From Shinisaurus crocodilurus (Eukaryota; Chordata; Lepidosauria; Squamata; Shinisauridae): a stretch of 64,000 bases of DNA. Below the pieces are notes generated by a model, which searched no databases, was not told the DNA's origin, and was given only the letters and a program-made list of their open reading frames with translations. Where the stretch lies: contig CM037876.1 in assembly GCA_021292165.1 (NCBI GenBank), positions 36,291,075 to 36,355,074 on the forward strand. The letters are read 5' to 3'. The position numbers were made by a program, and so were the translations under genes. Positions 21,947 to 32,712 of the stretch are shown here, in pieces. Position 1 is the stretch's first letter, and each line of letters begins with the position of its first letter.

Positions 21947-22812
21947 TTTTCTCAACTGACGCCATAACATTCTGTACTTTATGGAAGCTCACAGATCTGT
22001 GTCAGTCTGGGTTTTTTTTGGGGGGGGGCTGTCTTTAAATTCTTTTTCCTTAAGAAGTTCTATAACTTTTGAGTACCTAAGGAATCATCCAAGTATGTAG
22101 AAACCCCACCCTATTTTTGTGTGGCCCAGTTGTGCTCTCAAACTGATAGGCACTGAGACACTCATATTTGTTATTAGAAGGAATTATTTAATTCTGAAGT
22201 GCTTGTAACTGGAAATGTTACATTTATAAGAAGAAATGAAAACAATTTTACATTGTAGTATTTGTTATTTTAGGGCTGTATAGCTATCTGCAAAACATTT
22301 GGTACTGACAGTACTGCATTCTGTAATCAGTCTTGCAGGACCTGAAAATCAGGAGAAATCTTAAAAGTAACAGCAATAAGTACATATGATAGTACTGAGA
22401 AAGTACTTGGATTTGTAAGAAAATTAGCAGCATGCCTTCTTCTTGCACAATTTTTCCTTACAAGCACATGTTCCTAGCTCTGTAAGCACTTCAACATCTT
22501 AACATATGTTCCATCCTAAACAATAAATGGTTAAATTAATTTTATGTAATAATAATACAAGAGTCATTTGACAGATACTTTTAATAAAGTAAGGTGTTAA
22601 AATCTCTTTCTGTACAGATCTATATTATCCCTGCATTACCCACTTGGAAAACTTTAAAATACAGATAATTCATTTTAATGAATGGGATTATGTAAGCACA
22701 TGTGTTTTGGGACTTAATATTTTACTAGAATGTAACACAGTTATGTTCTATGTTTTTAGCAGATTGAATTACATTAAATTCAATCTTTTTATGAAGGATT
22801 GTACAGATTGTA
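21947..22812 (-). repeat. Left arm of a ~0.86-kb, ~99% inverted duplication, inserted in CR1
   Basis: From 21948 to 22808 this is the reverse complement of 25044-25908. I could count only about five substitutions and a few 1-2 base length differences (e.g. a homopolymer near 22013-22030) by eye. It is bounded by an 11-bp target duplication and begins with TTTT, a possible short antisense A-tail, so it looks like a retroposed copy of minus-strand sense. The apparent 60-codon shared open frame (22644 on) has no recognisable domain. The alternative is a template-switching duplication. Confidence 0.88.
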
Positions 22813-23122
22813 CACATTTGCCACATGATGCCCATTCTCCCAGTTTGGAGAGATCCCTTTGGAACTCCTCACAATCCTTTTTTTGTTTTCACCACCCAAA
22901 ATAATTTGGTGTCATCAGCAAACTTGGCCACTTCACTGCTCACTCCTGATTCCAGATCATTTATAAATAAGTTGAAACGCATTAGTCCCAATACAGATTC
23001 CTGTGGGACCCCACTGTTTACATCCCTCCATTGGGAGAATTTACCATTTATTCCTACCCCCTGCTTCCTGTTCTTTAACCATAAGAGGACCTCCCCTCTT
23101 CTTCCGGGACGGCCAAGTTTGC

Positions 23123-23724
23123 TCAGGAGTCTTTGGTGAGGGTCTTTCTCAAAGCCTTTTGGAAGTCCAAGTAAACAATGTCTACCAGATCACCCCTGTC
23201 CACATGTTTATTGGCACTCTCAAACAACTCTAAAAGGTTAGTGAAATAGGGCTTACCTTTGCAGAAGCCATGTTGATTCTTTCTCAGCAAGGCTTGTCCT
23301 TCTATATGCTTACTGATTTTATCTTTAATAACGCTTTCAACCAATTTACCCAGAACAGACATTAAGCTAACTGGCCTGTAATTTCCCACAGCCTCCCTGG
23401 ATCCTTTTTTTTTTTTTTTAATGGTCTTACATTGGCCATTCTCCAGTCCTCTGATACAGAGGGTGATCTTAGGGACATATTACATATTTTTGTTAGAAGA
23501 TCAGCAATTTCATATCTGAGTTCTTTAAGAACTCTAGGATGGATACCACCTGGGTCTGGTGATTTATTGACTCTCAATTTGTCAATAAGGTTGAGAATTT
23601 CATCTTTTGTCACCACTATTTGCCTCAATTCCTCAGACTCCTCTCCTGAAAACATCAATTCAGGCATTGGTCCTGTGTTTTCTGCAGTGAAGACAGATGA
23701 AAATAATTCATTCAGTTTCTCCAC
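23123..23724 (-). pseudogene. CR1 ORF2 reverse transcriptase fragment
   Basis: Two overlapping minus frames carry VNKSPDPGGIHPRVLKEL, EDWRMANVRPLKKKKKDPG, NYRPVSLMSVLGKLVES, KNQHGFCKGKPYFTNLLEL and IVYLDFQKA, i.e. reverse transcriptase blocks up to the motif A region. A frameshift at the K-run (T-run in the plus strand, ~23405) divides them. The catalytic Asp of motif A is visible (YLDF), but motif C (the FADD-type block) is not. Confidence 0.92.
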
Positions 23725-24262
23725 AATCCCCTTATCCTCCTTTAGTGCCCCCTTAACTCCATTATTGTCCAGTGGTCCCGCTGCCTCAGTTCGGAAGGGA
23801 AATCCCCCCTCAGTGTGGGATGGGTTTCACAAATTGCCCTGAGCATGTGGAATGTACATCTCATTGGGATGTACAAATTAATCTTATCACCTGCCTCTAG
23901 GGAGATATGTAAAATATATTTGTTTCCACAGTCATTTCAGGGGGCACCAAAATGAAGGCTGCTGTGATTTTATGCTCCAATGGTTGTTTGAGTTTATGGC
24001 TGTTATAATTTGTATTGTTATGGCTCTGTTTTTACTGTGGCCTTTTGGTGGTGACCTTTCAGTGCCATGTTCTATTATATGTTGATTTTCTGTTGTAAGC
24101 ATCCTTCAGCTTAATGGAGCAAGGTGAAGTACTAACCGTTAAAATAAATTTTTCACAGGAAAGCTGTGCCACTAGAAGTAATCCCATGTCATTCTGACTA
24201 TAGATAGCCTTTTCAATATACGCAATACAAGTAGAAGGTAGCTAATTATTAACTCTCAGCTT

Positions 24263-24343
24263 CAAACCTATGCACATGTACCTCAGAGTAAGTGCCATTG
24301 AACTCAATGGAATTTACTTCTGATAGACATGCATAGGATAACA
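24263..24343. mobile_element. GCAATCCTA-type palindromic element
   Basis: Includes CATGTACCTCAGAGTAAGTG, CATTGAACTCAATGGAATTT and GACATGCATAGGATAACACT, matching the internal part and right end of the family; the left end is decayed. Confidence 0.7.
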
Positions 24344-24372
24344 CTGTTAATATCGCATGAATGGTTCAAATG

Positions 24373-24729
24373 TGTCGAAAACTCTGCTGCCGCCACACGT
24401 AGCAAAGATAGGAGTTGTGTGCAAGCTCGACGAATAACGAGGAGAAGTGAGCTTATCAGTAGAAACTTTTACTGAGGTTTTTCCACGCATAGACTCATTA
24501 CAGCTATACAATCAGTGCAAGGCTCCCATGCACAGCACAAAAAGCAGCATAGAGATAAAGACTAGTGGGGAGAGAATATTACAGCATATAACTCCTCCCC
24601 TCTCATCACTCTGTTTATGACCTTGGGCACACTGCCCATCTTTAACAAGTTACACTCCCAAATAGAACTTCTGTTCACAGGTGCTCTGCTGTAGTCCTTT
24701 CTGCTTCAAGGACACATTACACTCTGACA
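24373..24729 (-). mobile_element. Solo LTR, 357 bp, with 5-bp target duplication
   Basis: Begins TGTCGAAAACTCTGC and ends CACTCTGACA, thus TG...CA, and is flanked by AAATG at 24368-24372 and 24730-24734. A 5-bp duplication fits Ty3-type or retroviral integrases. On the minus strand CAGTAAAAGTTTCTACTG and then a T/C-rich segment could be the poly-A signal region and R/U5, so minus orientation is preferred. No internal region remains, so it arose by LTR-LTR recombination. Confidence 0.75.
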
Positions 24730-25043
24730 AAATGGATACAATCTAACTAAATATACAATCTGGATTATTTGCAATTATTTTATATTGTGACAATAATGTT
24801 CTGTGTTCTTATTTCAGTGCTATTTTATGGCTAATGAACTGGGAGCTTCATGGCAGGGGATCACTCTGCTGCCTTAGGAAACACCAAAGTGAACAAGCAT
24901 ACAGTAATTGAATAATGTGGCAGAACATCAAGAGGATACAGTTAAAATTGAATAGGCAAATCTCACTCAGATATTTGGTTTTACAAAATCTTTTGTTGCT
25001 ATGCTTTAGCTCTAGTGAGACCTTTTCTATATTTTATGCATAT

Positions 25044-25908
25044 ATCTGTACAATCCTTCATAAAAAGATTGAATTTAATGTAATTCAATCTGCCAAAAAC
25101 ATAGAACATAACTGTGTTACATTCTAGTAAAATATTAAGTCCCAAAACACATGTGCTTACATAATCCCATTCATTAAAATGAATTATCTGTATTTTAAAG
25201 TTTTCCAAGTGGGTAATGCAGGGATAATATAGATCATGTACAGAAAGAGATTTTAACACCATACTTTATTAAAAGTATCTGTCAAATGACTCTTGTATTA
25301 TTATTACATAAAATTAATTTAACCATTTATTGTTTAGGATGGAACATATGTTAAGATGTTGAAGTGCTTACAGAGCTAGGAACATGTGCTTGTAAGGAAA
25401 AATTGTGCAAGAAGAAGGCATGCTGCTAATTTTCTTACAAATCCAAGTACTTTCTCAGTACTATCATATGTACTTATTGCTGTTACTTTTAAGATTTCTC
25501 CTGATTTTCAGGTCCTGCAAGACTGATTACAGAATGCAGTACTGTCAGTACCAAATGTTTTGCAGATAGCTATACAGCCCTAAGATAACAAATACTACAA
25601 TGTAAAATTGTTTTCATTTCTTCTTATAAATGTAACATTTCCAGTTACAAGCACTTCAGAATTAAATAATTCCTTCTAATAACAAATATGAGTGTCTCAG
25701 TGCCTATCAGTTTGAGAGCACAACTGGGCCACACAAAAATAGGGTGGGGTTTCTACATACTTGGATGATTCCTTAGGTACTCAAAAGTTATAGAACTTCT
25801 TAAGGAAAAAGAATTTAAAGACAACCCCCCCCCCAAAAAAAAACCCCAGCCTGACACAGATCTGTGAGCTTCCATAAAGTACAGAATGTTATGGCGTCAG
25901 TTGAGAAA
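25044..25908 (+). repeat. Right arm of the ~0.86-kb inverted duplication
   Basis: Near-identical reverse complement of 21948-22808. No target duplication is visible around this copy (left flank TTTTATGCATAT, right flank AGAGAGGGAAAG), so it is more likely the donor. It contains no gene I recognise; both arms share AT-rich sequence and a C/A homopolymer zone (25827-25848). Confidence 0.88.
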
Positions 25909-27215
25909 GAGAGGGAAAGGGTACTGGAAGTGGTGGGGAAGGAAGAGGAAATTAGCCTGCTCAAGCCCCTGACCATTTATAGTAGGTAGGTAGCCTGGAA
26001 GGAAGAATCAGGGGTGTGTGAATGTGTGTTCTGAGGTTTAAAATCACCTTCTGTGTACTATACAGGGATGTTCCAGGAGTAAAGCCAGGGGAAAGGGGCA
26101 CAGTTTCCTTCCCCACTCTCCAGACTAGAGATGTAAAGTTTCCAGAAATGTTGAAGCCATGGGGAACACACACCCCCCCCGGAGGTTTCCCATTGTCCCA
26201 CTCCCTGGAAAAAAGGACATTTTAGTACAAATTGAAAAAGATGCAATACTTATTTTTTAAGCACTCTTTACAGATCTAAAGTTACTTTAGGAACATAAAA
26301 TTTATTATACATAACTTGGTTTGCTAATTAAATTATCATTAAAATTAAAAACATTTAAAAGTAAATTCCATAATTTTGTAATTATTGTCTGAATAAATGA
26401 TACTTTTAAATTTAATATAACAAATATGATAATTTTATGAGCAAACCAAGTTATACACAATACATTTAAGGTTCCTATTTTATCTCTGACCAGAGGGAAC
26501 TTCAGCAAGTAGTCCCTGAAACATCAGACTATAATCCTAGAAGCCAAAAGATCTGGAAGCAGAGGAAGATTTGCATCTGACTTCTTTTCCTGTTTGTGAG
26601 GAATTGGTTGGGATGGGGTTTAGGGGAATCTAGTCTGAAGGGAAAGCTATTGAGAGCTTATTTAGCTGGGGAAGACTCTCTTACCTATTAGGAATGTTAA
26701 TCAAGCATATTAATTTAAGAACCTTTAAGCAATCTCAACCTATTGTTTGAGCAGTGACATTTTTATTCCCTTTTGTAAATAATTCCCATTAATGAACATC
26801 TTAATTTCTGTTCATTTTGAAAGGTTGCTTTCAATGGTCATGTAAATCCCATGTCTATACCACAGGAACCAGGCTGATGAGTGTCTTTTAGGTATGGAGA
26901 GTTAAAGGATTTATAGCTGAGGCAGCGTTACCTAATAGTGAGCCTCAACGTTTTTCTTGGTTTTTTAAAACATAGGTGGGATAACCCTCGTGTTCCACTG
27001 CATGTGGTGGCAGTGGCGAACTAACCTATGGAATTTTTCTCACATGTGAATTTTAGAACTACATTCATTGACTGCTACAGCACCGAACCAGAACAGGCCC
27101 AGAAACACAGGACTGTGTAGAACAAAACCCAAACTGTCAAGAATGCACATTTTACTATGATATGGTGACTCTAAATTGAGCATGACTTGAAATCTTTATC
27201 AGTCAAAAATACATT
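25909..27215. other. Unassigned, with one AT-rich fold-back
   Basis: No gene was seen. At 26307-26330 (ATTATACATAACTTGGTTTGC) and 26440-26462 (GAGCAAACCAAGTTATACAC) there is an inverted pair around AT-rich DNA, which could be an old palindromic MITE. Confidence 0.4.
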
Positions 27216-27216
27216 A

Positions 27217-27648
27217 GGAGCGCAGTCCTATGGGGATGCCCGTAACCCTCCGAACTCAGAGGATTATGGGTATCCTATGCAGGGAGGGAGGAGTGTAGAG
27301 GCAAAGGTAACCTCTGTGCTCCTACTGCTCTGCAAAACTGCTAAAAGGCCAATTTCGGCTGTCTAACTGCAGCGCTTTGGAGAGGGAGGGAAGGAGGCTG
27401 AGGCACCAGCAGGATACCGAGTATCTTGGCAGCGCTGGTCTCCTCCCATTCCTGCTGCCTGGAACGCCCACTAAATCCATTCTCTGAAGTTGCAGAGAAG
27501 CAGCTGGCACAGTTCTTTCTGTGCCAGCTGCGATGGGGGGAGGGCGCAACAAGCTGGACTCCCAGCTCCGAGGTTGGAGCAATTTTCCAACATCGGAGCT
27601 GGGACTCCAAAAAACCCTATGACCCCCTATGTCTAGGATTGCTCTGTA
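27217..27648. repeat. GC-richer repeat with CAGTCCTA/AGGATTGC ends
   Basis: Opens GAGCGCAGTCCTATGGGGAT and closes CTATGTCTAGGATTGCTCTG, which are roughly inverted. The interior is distinctly GC-richer than its surroundings and includes the small hairpin CTGGCACAGTTC...GTGCCAGCTG near 27510-27530. It may be a larger relative of the GCAATCCTA elements. Open frames on both strands are a composition effect. Confidence 0.4.
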
Positions 27649-27649
27649 G

Positions 27650-29128
27650 GTCCATCATTTAAGAAATTACTACGCTGGGAATCTTACAAAGAAAATTAAA
27701 TCCCATGGCTTCAAAATTTCCAGAAATTTTATATCTATAGTCTCAGGTAAAATTCTTCTGTTATGTAGTTTATAGAAATAATTTTGGAGGCAGTAAAGGC
27801 TGGGTAGCAATATACAAACACCTTGGCTTAAAGATTTTATTCTCCATATTATCCCAAATTGTTCAATTTTTCCATTTTTTTGTGGGGGTGGGGGAGGAAA
27901 GAAACTGGGGGGGGGAGAGGAAAAATACATCCCCCTCCCAAATTTTTCTGGTTCTTTTCAGCAAACAAGAGCTGTGTAGTGCTACAGAAACACAGGAAAC
28001 TGCCTTAAACCAGGTCAGATTACATGTCTACATGTCCTATTATTGTCTACTCTGACTGAGAGAGGTTCTCCAGGATGTCAGGTGGAGGACTATCCTGTGT
28101 TTTTTTTTTTTTTTTAGCATAGCAGGAACAGGCCTCAGAGGGGTGGAGGGGAAAAAAAGGTTTCCAATCCATGAAGTCTGAAGTACAAGGTGCCTGTTCC
28201 AGGGTGGCTGTGGTGCAAGGTCTCTCACCACCTGAGGAGAGAGAGAAGGTGTGCTGCCACTACCCCTTTCCCCCGGCACGGTGCTGCAGGAAGAAGTGGC
28301 TGCAGGGCTCTCATGGGGAGTTGCGCAGGTCTCGCGAGACCTTGCAGGCAGAGACAGTGTTAGGGACGGCCCACTAGGTCCCCAAATCTTTCATTTGGAG
28401 CCCCGAATCTCTGGGAGGTCATCTTCCCCACCACCCTGCTGCCCATGGGCACTTGCTTAAATAAAGGTACGGGGGCCCTGATGATCTCTGTTGCATCTAA
28501 TCTCCTTGGATTAGCTGGCTTTTGCCCACATGTGCTTTACCTCCTGCTGCTTCCCCCCTGAATTTTTCTGCCTGAGTTTTTTTCTAAAATAAAATGCCCT
28601 CTCGCTGTGGCAAATGCCATGGCAGGAGAGTGGCTGGTGGGGTTTTCCAGAGCACCTGCTGGAGGCTGTGGTGATGGGCCCTCCTGGCCAGCGGAGTGGG
28701 CTAATTCACCGCTTCTCCCTCTCCGCCACCTGATGTGGGAGCCACACCCTGCTTCATGGATGAGCCTGCCCTCGCTGGAAGAGCCCTGGATAGGAGCACT
28801 CCTCTTAGGGCTGGGGATACAGTACAGCATTTTGTTGCAGTCCCAGTTGCACATCTTAAACTGGGCCAGAAATGGAAAACCTATTGCTGATCCAAACCCC
28901 CAAATTAATTCCAATTAGTTTTAGTGACCACTGACCACAACTTTGTCTGGTATTTTATCATAGGTTTACATACCTGTTCACCTTAAAGAGTGCTATATGA
29001 ACTAAAATCAATGTCTTGAATCCTTCATTTGATCTCTCCTCTCCTCTTCCTGGCATTTGAATCCCTTTTTGCCCAAGGATGCCAATCACGGAATCCCCCC
29101 AATAGCATATAATAGCTTCAGGAGAGGG
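27650..29128. other. No recognised feature
   Basis: Holds T-runs at 28100-28118 and G/T tracts at 27880-27920. The region 28170-28920 is GC-richer with longer open frames on both strands, but none has a recognisable motif or codon signature I could defend. Confidence 0.4.
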
Positions 29129-29270
29129 GAGGAAAGGGTTATTATTTATTTATTTATTATTTACATTTATTAATCACCCATCTGGCCGGCAACCGACCAC
29201 CCTGGGCGATGTACATAGGCTAAAAACAAGATAAAATACATTTAAAACATTATAAATTTAAAAAAAAAAC

Positions 29271-29762
29271 TTAATGCACCCCATATTCCCGCCTGAACAG
29301 CCAGGTTTTTAATAAATGATGGAAGCTCAGCAGAGAGGGGGCATGGCGGAGGTCACTCGGGAGAGAGTTCCACAGTACGGGGGCCGCCACAGAAAAGGCC
29401 CTCTTCCTCGTCCCCAGCAGTCTAGCTGCTCTGGCTGAAGGGACAAGGAGAAGGCCATCTGTGGCAGATCTCATTAAGCAGCCCACTTGGTGTTGCTGGA
29501 GACGCTCCTTGAGATAGACTGGACCGGAGCCGTATAGGGTTTTAAAGGTCAAAACCAACACCTTGAATTCAGCTGGGCAAGCAACTGGTAGCCAGTGCAG
29601 CTCCTTGAGCACTGGCGTGATGTGGTCCCGCCAGCAGCTGCCTTTAACCAGGCGAGCTGCCGCGTTCTGTACCAGCTGTAGCTTCCGAACCGTCTTCAAG
29701 GGTAACCCCACGTAGAGCGCATTACAGTAGTCTAGGCGAGAGGAGACCAAGGCATGAACCAC
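29271..29762 (-). pseudogene. L2-type LINE ORF2 C-terminal part
   Basis: An open frame of 163 codons with motifs in order: SSRLDYCNALYVGLP, KLQLVQNAAARLV, HITPVLKELHWLPV, FKVLVLTFKTLYGSGPVYL, RAFSVAAPVLWNSLPSDLR and HLLKTWLFRREYGVH. This is the region after the reverse transcriptase fingers/palm in L2-type LINEs. It is not a host gene. A frame break near 29765-29778 separates it from the upstream block. Confidence 0.92.
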
Positions 29763-29778
29763 TGATGGGAGCAGATGA

Positions 29779-30012
29779 TTAGGAAGGTAGGGGCGCAGCT
29801 GCCGCTATCAGATGGAGTTGATACAGCGCTGCCCGGCTCACAGCTGCCACCTGAGCCTCCATGGACAGCTGGGAGTCTAGAATGACCCCCAAGCTGCGGA
29901 CCTGGTCCTTCAGGGGTAAATGTACCCCATTCAGTACCAGGTCAACATCCCCTAACCTCCCCTTGTCCCCCACCAGAAGTACCTCGGTCTTGCCGGGGTT
30001 CAGTTTCAGCAT
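29779..30012 (-). pseudogene. L2-type LINE ORF2, block upstream of the C-terminal part
   Basis: Begins LKLNPGKTEVLLVG, a hallmark following the YADD-type catalytic block, then VRSLGVILDSQLSMEAQV and AALYQLHLI. The catalytic motifs themselves are lost by 5' truncation, so this copy never had activity at this site. Confidence 0.92.
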
Positions 30013-30137
30013 GCATCCTCCACACCTGCTCTGATCCTATTAATTATCAGCACACACAGGTGGCTGATGCAATTTGTATTTTTAAAAATGTATATGTTAT
30101 CTGAATGTAGTTTGGCCCTCAGCTTTATTCCTAATGT

Positions 30138-30177
30138 ATAATGTACAACTAATGGCTTGAGCAAATAGCAGTCAACT
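30138..30177. repeat. 40-bp target duplication, left copy
   Basis: The 40 bases starting ATAATGTACAACTAATGGCT recur exactly at 31643-31682 on either side of the Vingi-like LINE. This is unusually long for a target-site duplication. Confidence 0.95.
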
Positions 30178-30180
30178 TTA

Positions 30181-31140
30181 TATGGCATCTATTGATCTGG
30201 CTAAGGCATTTGATACTGTAGACTGAACAGCTCTCTGGACTATCCTTATGAAAATTGGATGCCCCAATAAATTTGTGACTATCTTGCGACTTCTCCATGA
30301 CAACATGACGGCAACGGTTTTGGACAACAACGGCTCTCATGGTGCTCCATTTAAAGTGGGATCAGGTGTTAAACAGGGATGTGTTATCGCCCCAACATTA
30401 TTTGCTATTTTCATCGCCATGATTTTATATCTTGTCGAGGGGAAACTTCCCACTGGTGTGGGAATTAGGGTATATATCGAACAGATGGAAAGCTTTTTAA
30501 TCTCAGCAGGCTGAAAGCAAAAAGTAAGGTAATTACAACCTCCGTTGTGGAACTTCAGTATGCTGATGATAATGTGGTCTCCGCACATTCAGAGGATGAT
30601 CTCCAAACTATCCTAAATGCTTTTGCAGAAGCATACGAAAAACTTGGTTCCTCACTTAACATCAAAAAAACCAAAGTGCTTCATCAGCAAATGCAAGCTA
30701 ACCCTTTGGTGATGCCATCTATCCAGCTTGGCAGGGCAATACTGGAAAATGTCGATCGTTTTCTCTATCTTGGCAGCTATCTTTCTGTTACCGCTAACAT
30801 CGACAGTGAAATCCAGCATCGTTTGAGCTCCGCAAGTGCTGCGTTTTCTCGAATGAAACACAGAGTGTTCGAGGATCGGGATATTTGTAAGAAGACCAAA
30901 ACACTGGTTTATGAAGCCATTGTATTACCAACTTTATTGTATGCCTGCGAAACATGGACTATCTATAAACGTCACTTCCACCTCCTTGAAAGATTTCATC
31001 AACGTTGCCTCCGGAAAATCCTGCGAATTACTTGGGAAGATAGGTGAACAAATGTCAGTGTACTGAAAGAAGCAAAGACTACTAGCGTTGAAAAAATGAT
31101 CCTTCAACGCCAACTTCAGTGGACCGGTCATGTTGTTCGA
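30181..31140 (+). pseudogene. Reverse transcriptase of the Vingi-like LINE, few disabling changes
   Basis: Motif A is IDLAKAFDTVD. A TGA follows three codons later where Arg is expected. VGSGVKQGCVIAPTLFAIFI is the motif B block (GxxQG), with one frameshift near 30470. LQYADDNVVSAHSEDDLQ at 30547 carries the YADD catalytic Asp pair. Then FLYLGSYLSVTANIDSEI, LLYACETWTIY and RCLRKILRITWEDR, where a TGA interrupts. Two stops and one frameshift over ~320 codons suggest a moderately young insertion. The palm domain start is missing, so it is inactive. Confidence 0.88.
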
Positions 31141-31307
31141 ATGCCTGACTGCCAAAGCAGTTACTTTATTCCCAACTCAAGGATGGAAAGCGGAATATCA
31201 GTGGTCAATATAAGAGGTTTAAAGATGTTCATAAGGCTAATCTAAAAAAATGCAATATAAACATCGAAAACTGGGAAGCTCTGGCCCATGAACGATCTAA
31301 CTGGAGG

Positions 31308-31556
31308 TTGGCCTTTCACAAAGGTTCTATGGACTTTGAAGAAGCCCGAGTGCAAGGTGAAAGGAAGAAACGTGCTAAGCGAAAAGCACATCAAATGAAT
31401 CCTTTACAGGACCATCTTCCATCTGGTAACCTGTGTCCTCACTGTGGGAAGCTGTGTGGATCTAGAATTGGCCTCCACAGTCACTTACTGGACCCATCGC
31501 TAGAGTCTACACAATTTTCTTTAGAATTTCCTCCTTTTAAAATCTCCTTTTTGTAA
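31308..31556 (+). pseudogene. C-terminal end of the Vingi-like LINE ORF with zinc finger
   Basis: FEEARVQGERKKRAKRKAHQ is a basic stretch; it is followed by LCPHCGKLCGSRIGLHSHL, a CxxC...HxxxL/H finger of the kind at the end of these LINE proteins, likely for nucleic acid binding. It is in a different frame from the reverse transcriptase, so one or more frameshifts lie between 31140 and 31300. Confidence 0.8.
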
Positions 31557-31601
31557 ATTTTTATCCTGGAAGACAATCTTACTCGGTCACGAGTGATCGC
31601 C

Positions 31602-31644
<43 letters not shown>

Positions 31645-31735
31645 AATGTACAACTAATGGCTTGAGCAAATAGCAGTCAACTGCACGTATACAAGGGTAT
31701 TACAGATGAGCCCAAATCATATTAAAGTTACAGAC

Positions 31736-31822
31736 AGTGCAATCCTATACATATCTACTCAAAAGTAAACCCCATTGAGTACAATGAGACTTACTCCCTG
31801 GTAAATGTGTAAAGGATTGCAA
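31736..31822. mobile_element. GCAATCCTA-type palindromic element
   Basis: Runs TGCAATCCTATACATATCTA ... CCCATTGAGTACAATGAGAC ... GTAAAGGATTGCAATC, with inverted ends. About 87 bp. Confidence 0.8.
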
Positions 31823-31824
31823 TC

Positions 31825-32710
31825 TAAGATGGCTATTATAAGAAATCAGGATTGTAAATTGCAGAATCAAGTTTGTCAATAATGCAGGGTGCCTTTGCCA
31901 GTAGAGCTGGCTTCCTGCTTAAGATGTTCAGCCTCCATAATAAGGGGGATGGCAGAGAGGGGCCATCAGAAATGTGATGGAGGGGGTGGGGCCAGCAAGC
32001 ATGTCCTCACTCTCCCCCTCACATGACGGGCAACATGCAAGGGAGAATGCCTGAATGGTGCTACAGCAGAGTTGGGATTTAGCATAATAAAAATCAATCA
32101 ACATATGTCTAACTTCTTACACAGACTTAGTTAAGAATGATATATTTGAAACAGGATTTTACAGCTTGCTTACTTAATAGTACAAAAAAAGAGAGATCAT
32201 AGTTACCTAGCTCAATCCATTTTACCTAGCCCTGGATTCAGGGTAAAAGACCACAACAATTTCTGATTTAGGGAACAGCTGCAACATTTTTTTTTGAAGA
32301 TCACAAAATTAACTGTGGCCATTTAGAATCAAATTAGATTCCATCTCCCTAAAGCCCACCATTGTATTGGGATATGCCTCATCATATCAAATAGCTAGCA
32401 ACCTGAGAAGTCTGTTATCATCAAGGCTATTTGCTTTAACCAATCCAAATCTAAGTGGATTTTTAGAGCCCAGTTAGGACATGTATGTGTTTAGGTACAG
32501 CCAATTCTGACCACTAACTTGGCAACCTTACCTTCAGTTAACAATGAAGCTGCAATGCTAGGCATACTTATGTGGAAATAAGTCCCAAGTAAACATGTAG
32601 AGGGCTAGGCTATTAGCTGATCAAAAAGCAAGTAATTTAGGGAGACCACCTGATGCCATTCTCCATCTTCCCCCATGGCAGCAGCCTTATCTCTCTCTTT
32701 CTCTCTCTGA
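31825..32710. other. Mostly unassigned; one diverged GCAATCCTA-type scrap
   Basis: CTGCAATGCTAGGCATACTT with AAGTCCCAAGTAAACATGTA at 32550-32600 resembles the GCAATCCTA family. Nothing else was recognised. Confidence 0.4.
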
Positions 32711-32712
32711 CT

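Larger units (their letters stand above)
21028..23830 (-). mobile_element. CR1 LINE, minus strand, interrupted by a 0.87-kb insert
   Basis: The 3' UTR begins at 21028 (AACATAAGAAGAGCCATGCT). Coding remnants follow at 21233-21493, 22830-23060 and 23123-23724. The reading order matches CR1 ORF2 from its reverse transcriptase to the C-terminus. At 21947-22812 it is split by foreign sequence flanked by an 11-bp duplication of CR1 bases. It is 5'-truncated near 23830. A T-run at 23405-23420 and several frameshifts show it is inactive. Confidence 0.9.
29135..30015 (-). mobile_element. L2-type LINE, 5'-truncated, minus strand
   Basis: The tail is at the left as (TTTATTATTT)n from about 29140, then the 3' UTR phrase CACCCATCTGGCCGGCAACC, then coding sequence to 30012, where it is cut. 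The 3' UTR phrase reappears in plus orientation at 58370-58410. The coding part is little damaged, so this is among the younger LINE copies here. Confidence 0.88.
30178..31642 (+). mobile_element. Vingi/Ingi- or Nimb-like LINE, 5'-truncated, plus strand
   Basis: The copy starts inside the reverse transcriptase (MASIDLAKAFDTVD, motif A), keeps motif C (LQYADDN) and a C-terminal Cys/His finger, and ends in a (TGA)n tail of ~40 bp at 31603-31643. Exact 40-bp duplications flank it. The Ingi/Vingi/Nimb placement is from the sequence style (tail finger, LLYACETWT block); the clade needs a tree. The tail end matches a scrap at 12906. Confidence 0.85.

Noticed and set aside
22644..22904. Conserved small protein, because the same ~60 residues appear at 24999-25262
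   Set aside because: The identity is due to the DNA-level inverted duplication; non-coding parts are equally identical, and there is no start or domain support.
28170..28920. GC-rich region as a promoter or CpG island
   Set aside because: CpG dinucleotides are not dense and open frames on both strands lack motifs; no adjacent exon can be shown.
29271..29762. Host protein-coding gene
   Set aside because: The 163-codon frame is the C-terminal part of an L2-type LINE, with its 3' UTR and tail attached.
31603..31643. His-rich peptide encoded by the TGATGATG tract
   Set aside because: It is the antisense reading of the LINE's 3' tail microsatellite.
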